Assembly: GCA_005881355.1 (NCBI GenBank)
Contig: VBDM01000217.1
Location: 1-6,029 of the forward strand
Direction of reading: 5' to 3'
DNA from: Betaproteobacteria bacterium
GTDB lineage: Bacteria; Pseudomonadota; Gammaproteobacteria; Burkholderiales; SG8-39
Length of the DNA stretch: 6,029 bases
A program made the position numbers and the translations under genes. Numbering within the stretch: the stretch's first letter is position 1; every line of letters begins with the position of its first letter. The notes below the pieces were generated by a model. That model was not told the origin of the DNA. It saw nothing but the letters and a program-made list of their open reading frames with translations, and ran no database searches. Below are positions 1 through 6,029 of the stretch, in pieces.

Positions 1-1542
1 CTGCCCGATGCGCTGCGCAAGCGCTACGACGTAGTGGACTTCGCGACTCCGGTGCAGACGCTCAGCATTTTCCCGCAGGGTGACAACGTGCGCATGGTGG
101 TCGAGCCGCGGGGCTTGTGGGAGCACAACGCCTACCAGACCGACACCCAGTTCGTGCTCGAGGTAAAACCGATTCAGTACGATCCCAACAAGCTGGTTCA
201 AGGCACCCGAGTCGGCTACTCCGGCGAGAAGCTCTCGCTCAACTTCCAGAACGTCGAGGTGAGGAGCGTATTGAACGTCATCGCCGACTTCACCGACCTG
301 AACATCATCACCAGCGACACCGTGAGCGGGAACCTCACGCTGCGGCTGAAGGACGTGCCCTGGGACCAGGCGCTCGACATCATCCTTCAGACCCGGGGCC
401 TGGACATGCGCAAGAACGGCAACGTGATCTGGATCGCGCCGCGCGACGAACTCGCCACCAAGGAGAAGCTCGCGCTCGAGTCGACCGCGCAAATCACGGA
501 GCTGGAACCCTTGCGCACCGAAACCTTCCAGCTCAATTACGCCAAGGCCGACGCCTTTGCGAAGCTCCTCGCCGATCCCCAGCAGCGCATCTTGTCCAAG
601 CGCGGCAGCGCCGCGGTCGATGCGCGCACCAACCAGGTGTTCGTCCAGGACGTTTCCGTCCGGCTGGAGGACGTGAGGAAGCTGCTCGGTCAGATCGATG
701 TGCCGGTGCAGCAAGTGCTGATCGAGGCGCGCATCGTCGAAGCGAACGACAGCTTCTCGAAAAATCTGGGCGTGCGGCTGGGCAACGTGGCGCGCCCGTT
801 AGTGCAGACCAACACCAGCACCGGTCCCAGCCCGGTCGGCATCAACGAGTCGGGGGTGTCCGTGACTCAGTCCGGCACCCTCGCCGACTTTCCCAATCTT
901 TTTCCCGCCGGCGGAGGAAACATAACGACGAAGACTCCCGACAACTTGTCGGTCAATCTGCCCGCTGCGCCAGTCGGGAATGCCCAGGCTGCGGGTTCTA
1001 TCGCCTTGTTGATCACCAATCGACTCACCGGAGCGCTTCAGCTCGAGCTCTCGGCGCTGGAGGCCGACGGCAAGGGCAAGATCATCTCGAGCCCGCGGGT
1101 GATGACCGGCAACAACGTCGAGGCGCTCATCGAGCAGGGCACGGAGCTGCCTTATCAACAGGCGACATCGAGCGGTGCGACTTCGGTATCGTTCCGCAAG
1201 GCGAATCTCTCCCTCAAGGTCACGCCGCAGATCACGCCCGACGGCAACATCATCATGAAGCTGGATCTCAACAAGGACTCGGTAGGCCAGCCCACCGCCG
1301 CCGGGTTCGCGATCGACACCAAACACGTGCAGACCCAGGTGCTGGTGGAGAACGGCGGCACGGTCGTGATCGGCGGCATTTATACCCAGGATATCAATAC
1401 CGTTATAACAAAAGTGCCGTTCTTCGGAGATCTGCCGCTCCTCGGCGTGCTGTTTCGCGGCAGCGCCCGCCGCGACAACAAGACCGAGCTCCTGGTGTTC
1501 ATCACGCCGCGCATCGTCGAGCAGCGCGTGAGCCCGCGCTGA
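1..1542 (+). CDS. pilQ: Type IV pilus secretin PilQ, C-terminal part (5' end outside window)
   Basis: PilQ forms the outer-membrane ring through which type IV pili extend and retract; in competent species it also passes incoming DNA. The frame is open from base 1 to the TGA at 1540-1542, so the signal peptide and first N-terminal domains lie upstream; 513 residues are visible. Visible residues 1 to about 57 match the end of an AMIN (peptidoglycan-binding) domain. About 77-150 form the N0/STN-like domain (GEKLSLNFQNVEVRSVL onward), and about 175-245 the secretin N1 domain, ending in the QQVLIEARIVEAN motif. About 246-510 are the secretin core, with KIISSPRVMTGNN, LSLKVTPQITPDG and the C-terminal signature VPFFGDLPLLGVLFRG followed by ELLVFITPRIVE. 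A Gly/Ser/Thr/Asn-rich stretch inside the core (about 262-325) probably belongs to the gate and lip region. The family is certain. PilQ rather than another secretin is inferred from the AMIN domain and the downstream aroK-aroB. Confidence 0.96.
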   Translation: MPDALRKRYDVVDFATPVQTLSIFPQGDNVRMVVEPRGLWEHNAYQTDTQFVLEVKPIQYDPNKLVQGTRVGYSGEKLSLNFQNVEVRSVLNVIADFTDLNIITSDTVSGNLTLRLKDVPWDQALDIILQTRGLDMRKNGNVIWIAPRDELATKEKLALESTAQITELEPLRTETFQLNYAKADAFAKLLADPQQRILSKRGSAAVDARTNQVFVQDVSVRLEDVRKLLGQIDVPVQQVLIEARIVEANDSFSKNLGVRLGNVARPLVQTNTSTGPSPVGINESGVSVTQSGTLADFPNLFPAGGGNITTKTPDNLSVNLPAAPVGNAQAAGSIALLITNRLTGALQLELSALEADGKGKIISSPRVMTGNNVEALIEQGTELPYQQATSSGATSVSFRKANLSLKVTPQITPDGNIIMKLDLNKDSVGQPTAAGFAIDTKHVQTQVLVENGGTVVIGGIYTQDINTVITKVPFFGDLPLLGVLFRGSARRDNKTELLVFITPRIVEQRVSPR

Positions 1543-1568
1543 CAAGACCGGCTCGCGCAACGGCACGG

Positions 1569-1596
1569 GGGCCGGCGTCGCCGGCCCTTTTGCTTT
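1569..1596 (+). terminator. Probable intrinsic terminator of the pilQ transcript
   Basis: An 8-bp perfect GC stem (GGGCCGGC at 1569-1576 pairs with GCCGGCCC at 1580-1587) closes a GTC triloop. It is followed by TTTT, a GC interruption and TTT (1588-1596). It begins 26 bases after the pilQ stop, where a pil-operon terminator would be expected. The T-tract is short and broken, so some read-through into aroK is likely. A second, weaker hairpin (6 bp with one G-T pair, 1601-1606 with 1610-1615) follows without a T-run. Confidence 0.7.
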
Positions 1597-1616
1597 CCGG
1601 CTCGCCGCTGGCGGGT

Positions 1617-1625
1617 TGCTACAAT
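1617..1625 (+). promoter_or_regulatory. Extended -10 promoter element for aroK-aroB
   Basis: TG at 1617-1618, one base, then TACAAT at 1620-1625 forms an extended -10 box with a single mismatch to TATAAT. No good -35 is present at 16-18 bases: the candidate TTGCTT at 1590-1595 is 24 bases away. This fits an extended -10 promoter, which depends less on a -35. Normal spacing puts the start of transcription at about 1632, the first base of the aroK start codon. The position just after a predicted terminator supports a promoter, but a six-base match alone is modest evidence. Confidence 0.5.
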
Positions 1626-1631
1626 ACCGCT

Positions 1632-2165
1632 GTGAAGACGACTCACAGGCTTTTCCTCGTAGGCATGATGGGCGCCGGAAAAACCACCGTCGGCCGTCAG
1701 CTCGCCAAGCGTCTCGGCAAGGCATTTTGCGACAGCGACCGCGAAATCGAGGCGCGCACCGGCGTGCGCGTCGCCGTGATCTTCGACATTGAAGGCGAGA
1801 CCGGCTTCCGCAGGCGCGAGGCCGAAGTGATCGAACAGGTGACCGCCCTGGACAACATAGTGCTTGCCACCGGCGGCGGCGTGGTGCTCGATCTGCGCAA
1901 CCGCGAGCATCTTCGGACCCGCGGCTTCGTCATCTACCTGCACGCGCAGCCCGCGGTGCTGTGGCAGCGCACCCGCAGCGACAAGTCCCGGCCGCTTCTG
2001 CAGGACGGCGACCCGCGCGATCGGCTCGAGAAGCTCTATGCGGAGCGCGATCCCCTGTATCGCGAGGTCGCGGATCTGGTGATCGATACCGGTCGCCAAA
2101 GCGTCGGCTCGTTGCTTGCGCAGGTGCTGGCGAAATTCGGCGAAGCATGCAAACTCTCGGCGTAG
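1632..2165 (+). CDS. aroK: Shikimate kinase
   Basis: AroK phosphorylates the 3-hydroxyl of shikimate with ATP in the cytoplasm, the fifth step of the pathway to chorismate. The 177-residue product has normal family length. Residues 11-18 (GMMGAGKT) are the Walker A loop. D34-x-D36 is the Mg/shikimate-binding DxD motif, and R60 in the FRRRE motif and the GGG at 81-83 form the shikimate pocket. R120 in SRPLL lies in the mobile lid. The GTG at 1632 is chosen because it gives the usual short strand (KTTHRLFLV) before the P-loop. The next in-frame ATGs are codons 12 and 13, inside the Walker A motif, so they cannot be the start. No Shine-Dalgarno sequence precedes the GTG. The gene probably forms a two-gene unit with aroB. 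The symbol aroK is preferred over aroL because of the position between pilQ and aroB. Confidence 0.95.
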   Translation: MKTTHRLFLVGMMGAGKTTVGRQLAKRLGKAFCDSDREIEARTGVRVAVIFDIEGETGFRRREAEVIEQVTALDNIVLATGGGVVLDLRNREHLRTRGFVIYLHAQPAVLWQRTRSDKSRPLLQDGDPRDRLEKLYAERDPLYREVADLVIDTGRQSVGSLLAQVLAKFGEACKLSA

Positions 2166-3229
2166 CGCTCGGCGAGCGCTCCTACTCCATCCATGTCGGT
2201 ACGGGGCTGCTCGACCGAACCGATCTCGTTCTGCCGTGCCTCGCGCAGAAGAAAGTGGCCGTCGTGACCAATACGACGGTTGCGCCGCTTTTCATGGAGC
2301 GTCTCGCCGGCGCCCTCGCCCGCGGGGGGGTCGAGGTGGTCCGCATCGTGGTCGCCGATGGGGAGGAACACAAGGACTGGGGCACGCTCAACACGATCTT
2401 CGACGCGCTGCTCGAGCAGCGCTGCGGGCGCGACTGTACTCTCGTCGCTCTAGGGGGCGGAGTGATCGGGGACCTGGCCGGCTTTGCCGCCGCCACCTAT
2501 CAGCGCGGCGTGCAGTACATCCAGGTTCCCACGACGCTCCTCGCTCAGGTGGATTCGTCGGTGGGCGGCAAGACCGCGATCAACCATCCGCTCGGGAAAA
2601 ACATGATCGGCGCTTTTCATCAGCCAAAACTGGTGCTCGCCGACCTCGATACCCTGAAGACCCTGCCCGAGCGCGAGTTGCGCGCGGGAATCGCCGAGGT
2701 GGTCAAGTATGGCCTGATCCGCGACGCGGCGTTCTTCGGCTGGCTCGAAGCCAATCTCGATCGCCTGCTCGCGCGCGATCCTGACGCTCTCGGCCACGCG
2801 GTGATGCGCTCGGTTGCGATCAAGGCCGAAGTCGTCGGCAAGGACGAACGCGAGCGAGGCTTGCGCCAGTTGCTCAACTTCGGCCACACCTTCGGCCACG
2901 CCATCGAGACGGGCCTGGGCTATGGCGCCTGGCTGCACGGCGAGGCGGTCGCTGCCGGAATGGCCATGGCCGCGGACTTGTCGCGTGAGCTCGGGTTTCT
3001 TTCGGAGGCCGACACAGGCCGCATCGGGTCGCTTCTGGAGCGCGCGGGCCTTCCTGTTGCCGCTCCAGGGATCGACCCGACACGCATGCGGCAACTCATG
3101 AGCGTGGACAAGAAGGCGCGACAGGGCCGGATCCATTTCGTCCTGCTGGAACGCCTGGGCGCGGCTACGCTCCGGGCAGACGTTCCGGCTGCGGCGATCG
3201 AGCGCACGCTTTCGCGCCTTGCCGCCTAA
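2147..3229 (+). CDS. aroB: 3-Dehydroquinate synthase
   Basis: AroB converts 3-deoxy-D-arabino-heptulosonate 7-phosphate to 3-dehydroquinate and phosphate, the second step of the shikimate pathway, using NAD+ as a recycled cofactor and a bound divalent metal. The 360-residue product is full length for the bacterial enzyme. The NAD-binding glycine motif GGGVIGD is at 103-109, followed by LAGFAAATYQRG. The segment VPTTLLAQVDSSVGGK (127-142), with K142 and then K151-N152, lines the substrate site. The expected metal ligands are E184 (in AEVVKYG), H247 (in NFGHTFGH) and H264 (in HGEAVA). The ATG at 2147 gives the normal N-terminus (MQTLGVALGERSYSIHVG). It lies inside the end of aroK in another frame, a 19-base overlap, with only a weak purine stretch (GCGAAG) just upstream, so translational coupling to aroK is likely. 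A run of seven G occurs at 2324-2330 without breaking the frame. Confidence 0.97.
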   Translation: MQTLGVALGERSYSIHVGTGLLDRTDLVLPCLAQKKVAVVTNTTVAPLFMERLAGALARGGVEVVRIVVADGEEHKDWGTLNTIFDALLEQRCGRDCTLVALGGGVIGDLAGFAAATYQRGVQYIQVPTTLLAQVDSSVGGKTAINHPLGKNMIGAFHQPKLVLADLDTLKTLPERELRAGIAEVVKYGLIRDAAFFGWLEANLDRLLARDPDALGHAVMRSVAIKAEVVGKDERERGLRQLLNFGHTFGHAIETGLGYGAWLHGEAVAAGMAMAADLSRELGFLSEADTGRIGSLLERAGLPVAAPGIDPTRMRQLMSVDKKARQGRIHFVLLERLGAATLRADVPAAAIERTLSRLAA

Positions 3230-3253
3230 GTGAGCGCTAGCGGCGCGGCAGAT

Positions 3254-3294
3254 TTGCTGCTTCGCAGCGTGGCTCTAAGCAGTTGAAGCAGCAA
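3254..3294. repeat. Inverted repeat in the aroB-gltB intergenic region
   Basis: TTGCTGCTTC (3254-3263) is the exact reverse complement of GAAGCAGCAA (3285-3294), a 10-bp perfect inverted repeat with a 21-base spacer. Its left arm also takes part in a smaller competing hairpin, GCTGC-TTC-GCAGC (3256-3268). The right arm overlaps the proposed gltB -35 hexamer. No T-run follows either hairpin, so a standard terminator for aroB is not supported. It could be an operator, an RNA stem at the end of the aroB message, or chance. Confidence 0.55.
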
Positions 3295-3311
3295 GGAAAC
3301 ACAGGTATAGT
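3283..3311 (+). promoter_or_regulatory. Sigma70-type promoter for gltB
   Basis: TTGAAG (3283-3288; four of six matches to TTGACA) and TATAGT (3306-3311; five of six matches to TATAAT) are separated by exactly 17 bases. A start of transcription near 3318 would give a leader of about 65 bases before the gltB GTG. The region is visibly richer in A/T than its surroundings. The rest of the 153-base gap (3230-3382) holds the inverted repeat described separately and no gene. Confidence 0.55.
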
Positions 3312-3382
3312 CAAAAACCCGGCCACGAAAAGCGCGGAGTCGAGCGATTTCGCCGCCGGCAATACATTCGCCCAAGCTCACC

Positions 3383-6029
3383 GTGATTCAAACTCACGAG
3401 CACGATGCGTGCGGCGTGGGTTTCGTCGCCCATATCAAAGGCAAGAAATCGCACTCCATTGTCGAGCAAGGCCTCACGGTATTGCGCAATCTCACCCACC
3501 GGGGCGCCGTGGGCTGGGATCCGAAGCTCTCCGACGGGGCCGGTTGCCTCATTCAGATTCCCGACAAGTTTTTCCGCGAAGTCATGGTGAAGCAGGGGGT
3601 GAAGCTCCCCTCCGCGGGTCAGTACGGCGTCGGCATGGTATTCCTGCCGCGCGACCCCGCGTCGCGCCTTGCCTGCGAATACGAGCTCGAGCGCGCGGTC
3701 AAGGACGAGGGCCAGGTCCTCCTCGGCTGGCGCGACGTGCCGGTGGACAACAGCGACCTCGCCGAACCGGCGAAGCGTATCGAGCCGGTGATGCGCCAGG
3801 TATTCATCGGCCGCGGAAAGAAAGTGACCGTCACGGACGCGCTGGAGCGCAAGCTCTACATCATCAGAAAGAGCGCGGGCCATGCGATCCAGGCGCTCAA
3901 GCTCGCGCACGGGAAGGAGTTCTACGTTCCGTCGATGTCGGCGCGCACCGTGTGCTACAAGGGCATGCTGCTTGCCCGCCAGGTGGGCGAGTACTACAAG
4001 GACCTCCAAGACCCGCGCGTCGAATCCGCGCTCGCGCTCGTGCACCAGCGCTTCTCGACCAACACTTTCCCGTCTTGGGATCTGGCGCACCCGTTCCGCA
4101 TGATCTGCCACAACGGTGAGATCAACACGCTGCGCGGCAATGTCAACTGGATCCGCGCACGCCAAGGCGCGATCTCGAGCCCGGTGCTCGGCAAGGATCT
4201 GGACAAGATATGGCCGCTGATCTACGACGGGCAGTCCGATTCAGCCTCGTTCGACAACGCGCTCGAGCTGCTGGTCATGGGCGGGTACTCGGTCGCCCAC
4301 GCAATGACGATGATGATCCCGGAGGCCTGGGAGAACCACACGCTGATGGACCGGGCGCGGCGCGCGTTCTACGAATACCACGCGGCGATGATGGAACCTT
4401 GGGACGGCCCCGCCTCGATCGCCTTCACCGACGGGCGCCAGATCGGGGCGACGCTGGACCGGAACGGCTTGAGGCCCTCGCGCTACATCGTCACCGCCGA
4501 CGACCTCGTGATCATGGGATCGGAATGCGGCTGCCTGCCGGTGCCCGAGGAGAAAGTCGTCAAGAAATGGCGCCTTCAGCCCGGCAAGATGTTCCTCGTC
4601 GACCTCGAAAAAGGCCGCATCATCGACGACAAGGAGCTGAAGGACTCGCTCGCCGGCACCAAACCCTATGCCGAGTGGATCGAGCGGATCCGCGTCAAGC
4701 TCGACGAAGTGGAAACCGAAAAGACTCCACCCTTGAAGAGCGCGGTGCAACTGCTCGACCGCCAGCAGGCCTTCGCGTACACGCAGGAAGACATCAGGCT
4801 CCTCATGACGCCGATGGCGGCGAACGGCGAGGAGCCGGTGGGCTCGATGGGCAACGATTCGCCGCTGGCGGTGCTGTCGAACAAGGACAAGACGCTCTAT
4901 CACTACTTCAAGCAGCTGTTCGCGCAGGTCACCAATCCCCCGATCGATCCGATCCGCGAGGAGCTGGTGACCTCGCTCGTATCCTTAATCGGCCCGAGAC
5001 CGAACCTCCTGGGCATCGACGAGATGAACCCGCCGCTGCGCTTGGAGGTCAGCCAGCCGGTGCTCGATTTCTTCGAGATGGAGAAGATCCGGCACATCGA
5101 ACGCTACACCGGCGGCAAATTCCGCTCGCTCGAGCTCGACATCACCTATCCCTTCGCCTGGGGCAAGGAAGCCATCGAGGCGCGGCTCGCATCGCTGTGC
5201 GCTCAGGCCGAGGACGCCGTGCGCGCGGGCTATTCGATCATCGTGGTGTCCGACCGGCTCGTCGATCGCGAGCGCGTGGCGATTCCCGCGTTGCTGGCTT
5301 TGTCCGCAATCCACCAGCACCTCGTGGCCAAGGGCCTGCGCACCAGCGCGGGTCTCGTGGTCGAAACCGGCTCGGCGCGCGAGGTCCACCATTTCGCGCT
5401 CCTCGGTGGCTACGGGGCCGAAGCCGTGCATCCCTATCTCGCGCTCGAGACCCTGCTCGGGCTCGCCGCAAAAGGCCATTTCGGGCCGGAGATCGACGGC
5501 AGGAAGGCGATCAAGAACTACGTCAAGGCGATGGGCAAGGGCCTGAAGAAGGTGATGTCCAAGATGGGCATCTCCACCTACATGTCCTACACCGGCGCGC
5601 AGATCTTCGAGGCGGTGGGTCTGGCCAGCTCGCTCGTAGACAAATATTTCACGGGCACGACCTCGTCGATCGAGGGCATAGACATCTTCCAGGTTGCCGA
5701 AGAGGCGATCCGCATCCACAAGGCTGCGTTCGACGAAGACGATCCGGTGCTGAAATCGATGCTGGACGCGGGCGGCGAGTACGCCTGGCGCGTGCGCGGC
5801 GAGGAGCACATGTGGATGCCGGACGCGATCGCCAAGCTGCAGCACTCCGCGCGGCAGAACTCTCCGCAGGCCTACAGGGAATACGCCGCTCTCATCAACG
5901 ACCAGTCGAAGCGCCACATGACTTTCCGCGGACTGTTCGAGTTCCGCTTCGACGAGGTGAAACCCGTCCCGATCGAGGAGGTGGAGCCCGCCGCCGAGAT
6001 CGTGAAGCGTTTCTCGACCGGCGCGATGT
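3383..6029 (+). CDS. gltB: Glutamate synthase large (alpha) subunit, N-terminal part (3' end outside window)
   Basis: GltB with GltD makes two glutamates from glutamine and 2-oxoglutarate using NADPH; GltB releases ammonia from glutamine and channels it to an FMN site. The frame stays open to the right edge, so 882 codons are visible of roughly 1,500 usual for the family. Cys10 in EHDACGVGF is the N-terminal nucleophile of the class II glutaminase domain (10 to about 420), exposed by removal of the propeptide. Other glutaminase motifs are HRGAVG (39-44), HQRFSTNTFPSW (221-232), CHNGEINTLRGN (242-253), GQSDSASFDN (283-292) and NGLRPSRY (361-368). The central domain covers about 450-770. The last residues (RFSTGAM, 876-882) open the FMN/synthase domain. 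The iron-sulfur cysteines and C-terminal beta-helix are outside. The GTG at 3383 is the only standard start between the in-frame stop at 3308-3310 and Cys10; it has no clear ribosome-binding site and gives a propeptide of only nine residues. Confidence 0.96.
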   Translation, partial: MIQTHEHDACGVGFVAHIKGKKSHSIVEQGLTVLRNLTHRGAVGWDPKLSDGAGCLIQIPDKFFREVMVKQGVKLPSAGQYGVGMVFLPRDPASRLACEYELERAVKDEGQVLLGWRDVPVDNSDLAEPAKRIEPVMRQVFIGRGKKVTVTDALERKLYIIRKSAGHAIQALKLAHGKEFYVPSMSARTVCYKGMLLARQVGEYYKDLQDPRVESALALVHQRFSTNTFPSWDLAHPFRMICHNGEINTLRGNVNWIRARQGAISSPVLGKDLDKIWPLIYDGQSDSASFDNALELLVMGGYSVAHAMTMMIPEAWENHTLMDRARRAFYEYHAAMMEPWDGPASIAFTDGRQIGATLDRNGLRPSRYIVTADDLVIMGSECGCLPVPEEKVVKKWRLQPGKMFLVDLEKGRIIDDKELKDSLAGTKPYAEWIERIRVKLDEVETEKTPPLKSAVQLLDRQQAFAYTQEDIRLLMTPMAANGEEPVGSMGNDSPLAVLSNKDKTLYHYFKQLFAQVTNPPIDPIREELVTSLVSLIGPRPNLLGIDEMNPPLRLEVSQPVLDFFEMEKIRHIERYTGGKFRSLELDITYPFAWGKEAIEARLASLCAQAEDAVRAGYSIIVVSDRLVDRERVAIPALLALSAIHQHLVAKGLRTSAGLVVETGSAREVHHFALLGGYGAEAVHPYLALETLLGLAAKGHFGPEIDGRKAIKNYVKAMGKGLKKVMSKMGISTYMSYTGAQIFEAVGLASSLVDKYFTGTTSSIEGIDIFQVAEEAIRIHKAAFDEDDPVLKSMLDAGGEYAWRVRGEEHMWMPDAIAKLQHSARQNSPQAYREYAALINDQSKRHMTFRGLFEFRFDEVKPVPIEEVEPAAEIVKRFSTGAM

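Noticed and set aside
117..1631. Open frame running under pilQ and continuing into aroK, which would make a 682-residue protein
   Set aside because: The upstream part is arginine-, histidine- and alanine-rich shadow sequence in the +3 frame of pilQ, typical of high-GC DNA. Only the part from 1632 matches a family (shikimate kinase).
1590..1631. Possible lipoprotein-like leader (LLLSGSPLAGC) in frame with aroK from a TTG at 1590
   Set aside because: It falls in the terminator T-tract, has no ribosome-binding site, and shikimate kinase is cytoplasmic. The lipobox resemblance is chance.
799..1725. Minus-strand open frame of 308 codons spanning the pilQ end and aroK start
   Set aside because: It crosses the terminator and promoter region and two well-identified genes, and its composition is Arg/Ala/Gly-rich shadow.
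3235..3242. Eight-base palindrome CGCTAGCG just after the aroB stop
   Set aside because: Too short to be meaningful by itself, with no T-run and no second copy seen nearby.
3283..4119. TTG-started open frame of 278 codons overlapping the gltB start region
   Set aside because: From 3383 on it is the alternate frame of gltB, with Arg/Pro/Gly-rich shadow composition and no recognisable domain. Its first codons coincide with the predicted promoter.
3311..4165. Minus-strand open frame of 284 codons opposite the gltB glutaminase domain
   Set aside because: Antisense shadow of conserved gltB codons; no recognisable motifs.
4985..5917. Minus-strand open frame of 310 codons opposite gltB
   Set aside because: The plus strand encodes an unmistakable GltB here. 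The antisense product has no family features and reflects codon bias at high GC.
1..6029. Search for tRNA or rRNA genes, CRISPR repeats, insertion sequences, toxin-antitoxin genes or phage genes
   Set aside because: Nearly all of the window is covered by four core genes with tight spacing; no such element was seen on either strand.

Overview
The window is an ordinary, high-GC chromosomal stretch with four genes on the + strand, in the order pilQ (3' part) - aroK - aroB - gltB (5' part). Gene order and protein sequence both point to a betaproteobacterium, because a type IV pilus secretin gene followed by shikimate kinase, 3-dehydroquinate synthase and the large subunit of glutamate synthase is a familiar layout there. 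The exact lineage cannot be fixed from sequence reading alone.

Layout: positions 1-1542 hold the C-terminal 513 residues of the outer-membrane secretin PilQ. A GC-rich hairpin followed by a T-tract (1569-1596) looks like the terminator of the pil operon. It is followed at once by an extended -10 element placed so that transcription would begin at or next to the GTG start of aroK (1632-2165). aroB (2147-3229) overlaps the end of aroK by 19 bases and is probably co-translated with it. A 153-base intergenic region (3230-3382) carries an inverted repeat and a sigma70-type promoter that would drive gltB. gltB starts at a GTG (3383) and runs off the right edge, so 882 codons are visible. They cover the glutaminase domain, the central domain and the first residues of the FMN/synthase domain.

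The genes belong to three processes: twitching motility and DNA uptake (PilQ), two steps of chorismate synthesis (AroB makes 3-dehydroquinate, AroK phosphorylates shikimate), and nitrogen assimilation (GltB). The predicted terminator and promoters suggest that they form three transcription units rather than one operon.

I did not find a previously undescribed system. The points worth a second look are regulatory or concern start sites: a possible leaderless aroK mRNA, an inverted repeat overlapping the gltB -35 box, and an unusually short GltB propeptide. All other long open frames, on both strands, are shadows of these four genes.
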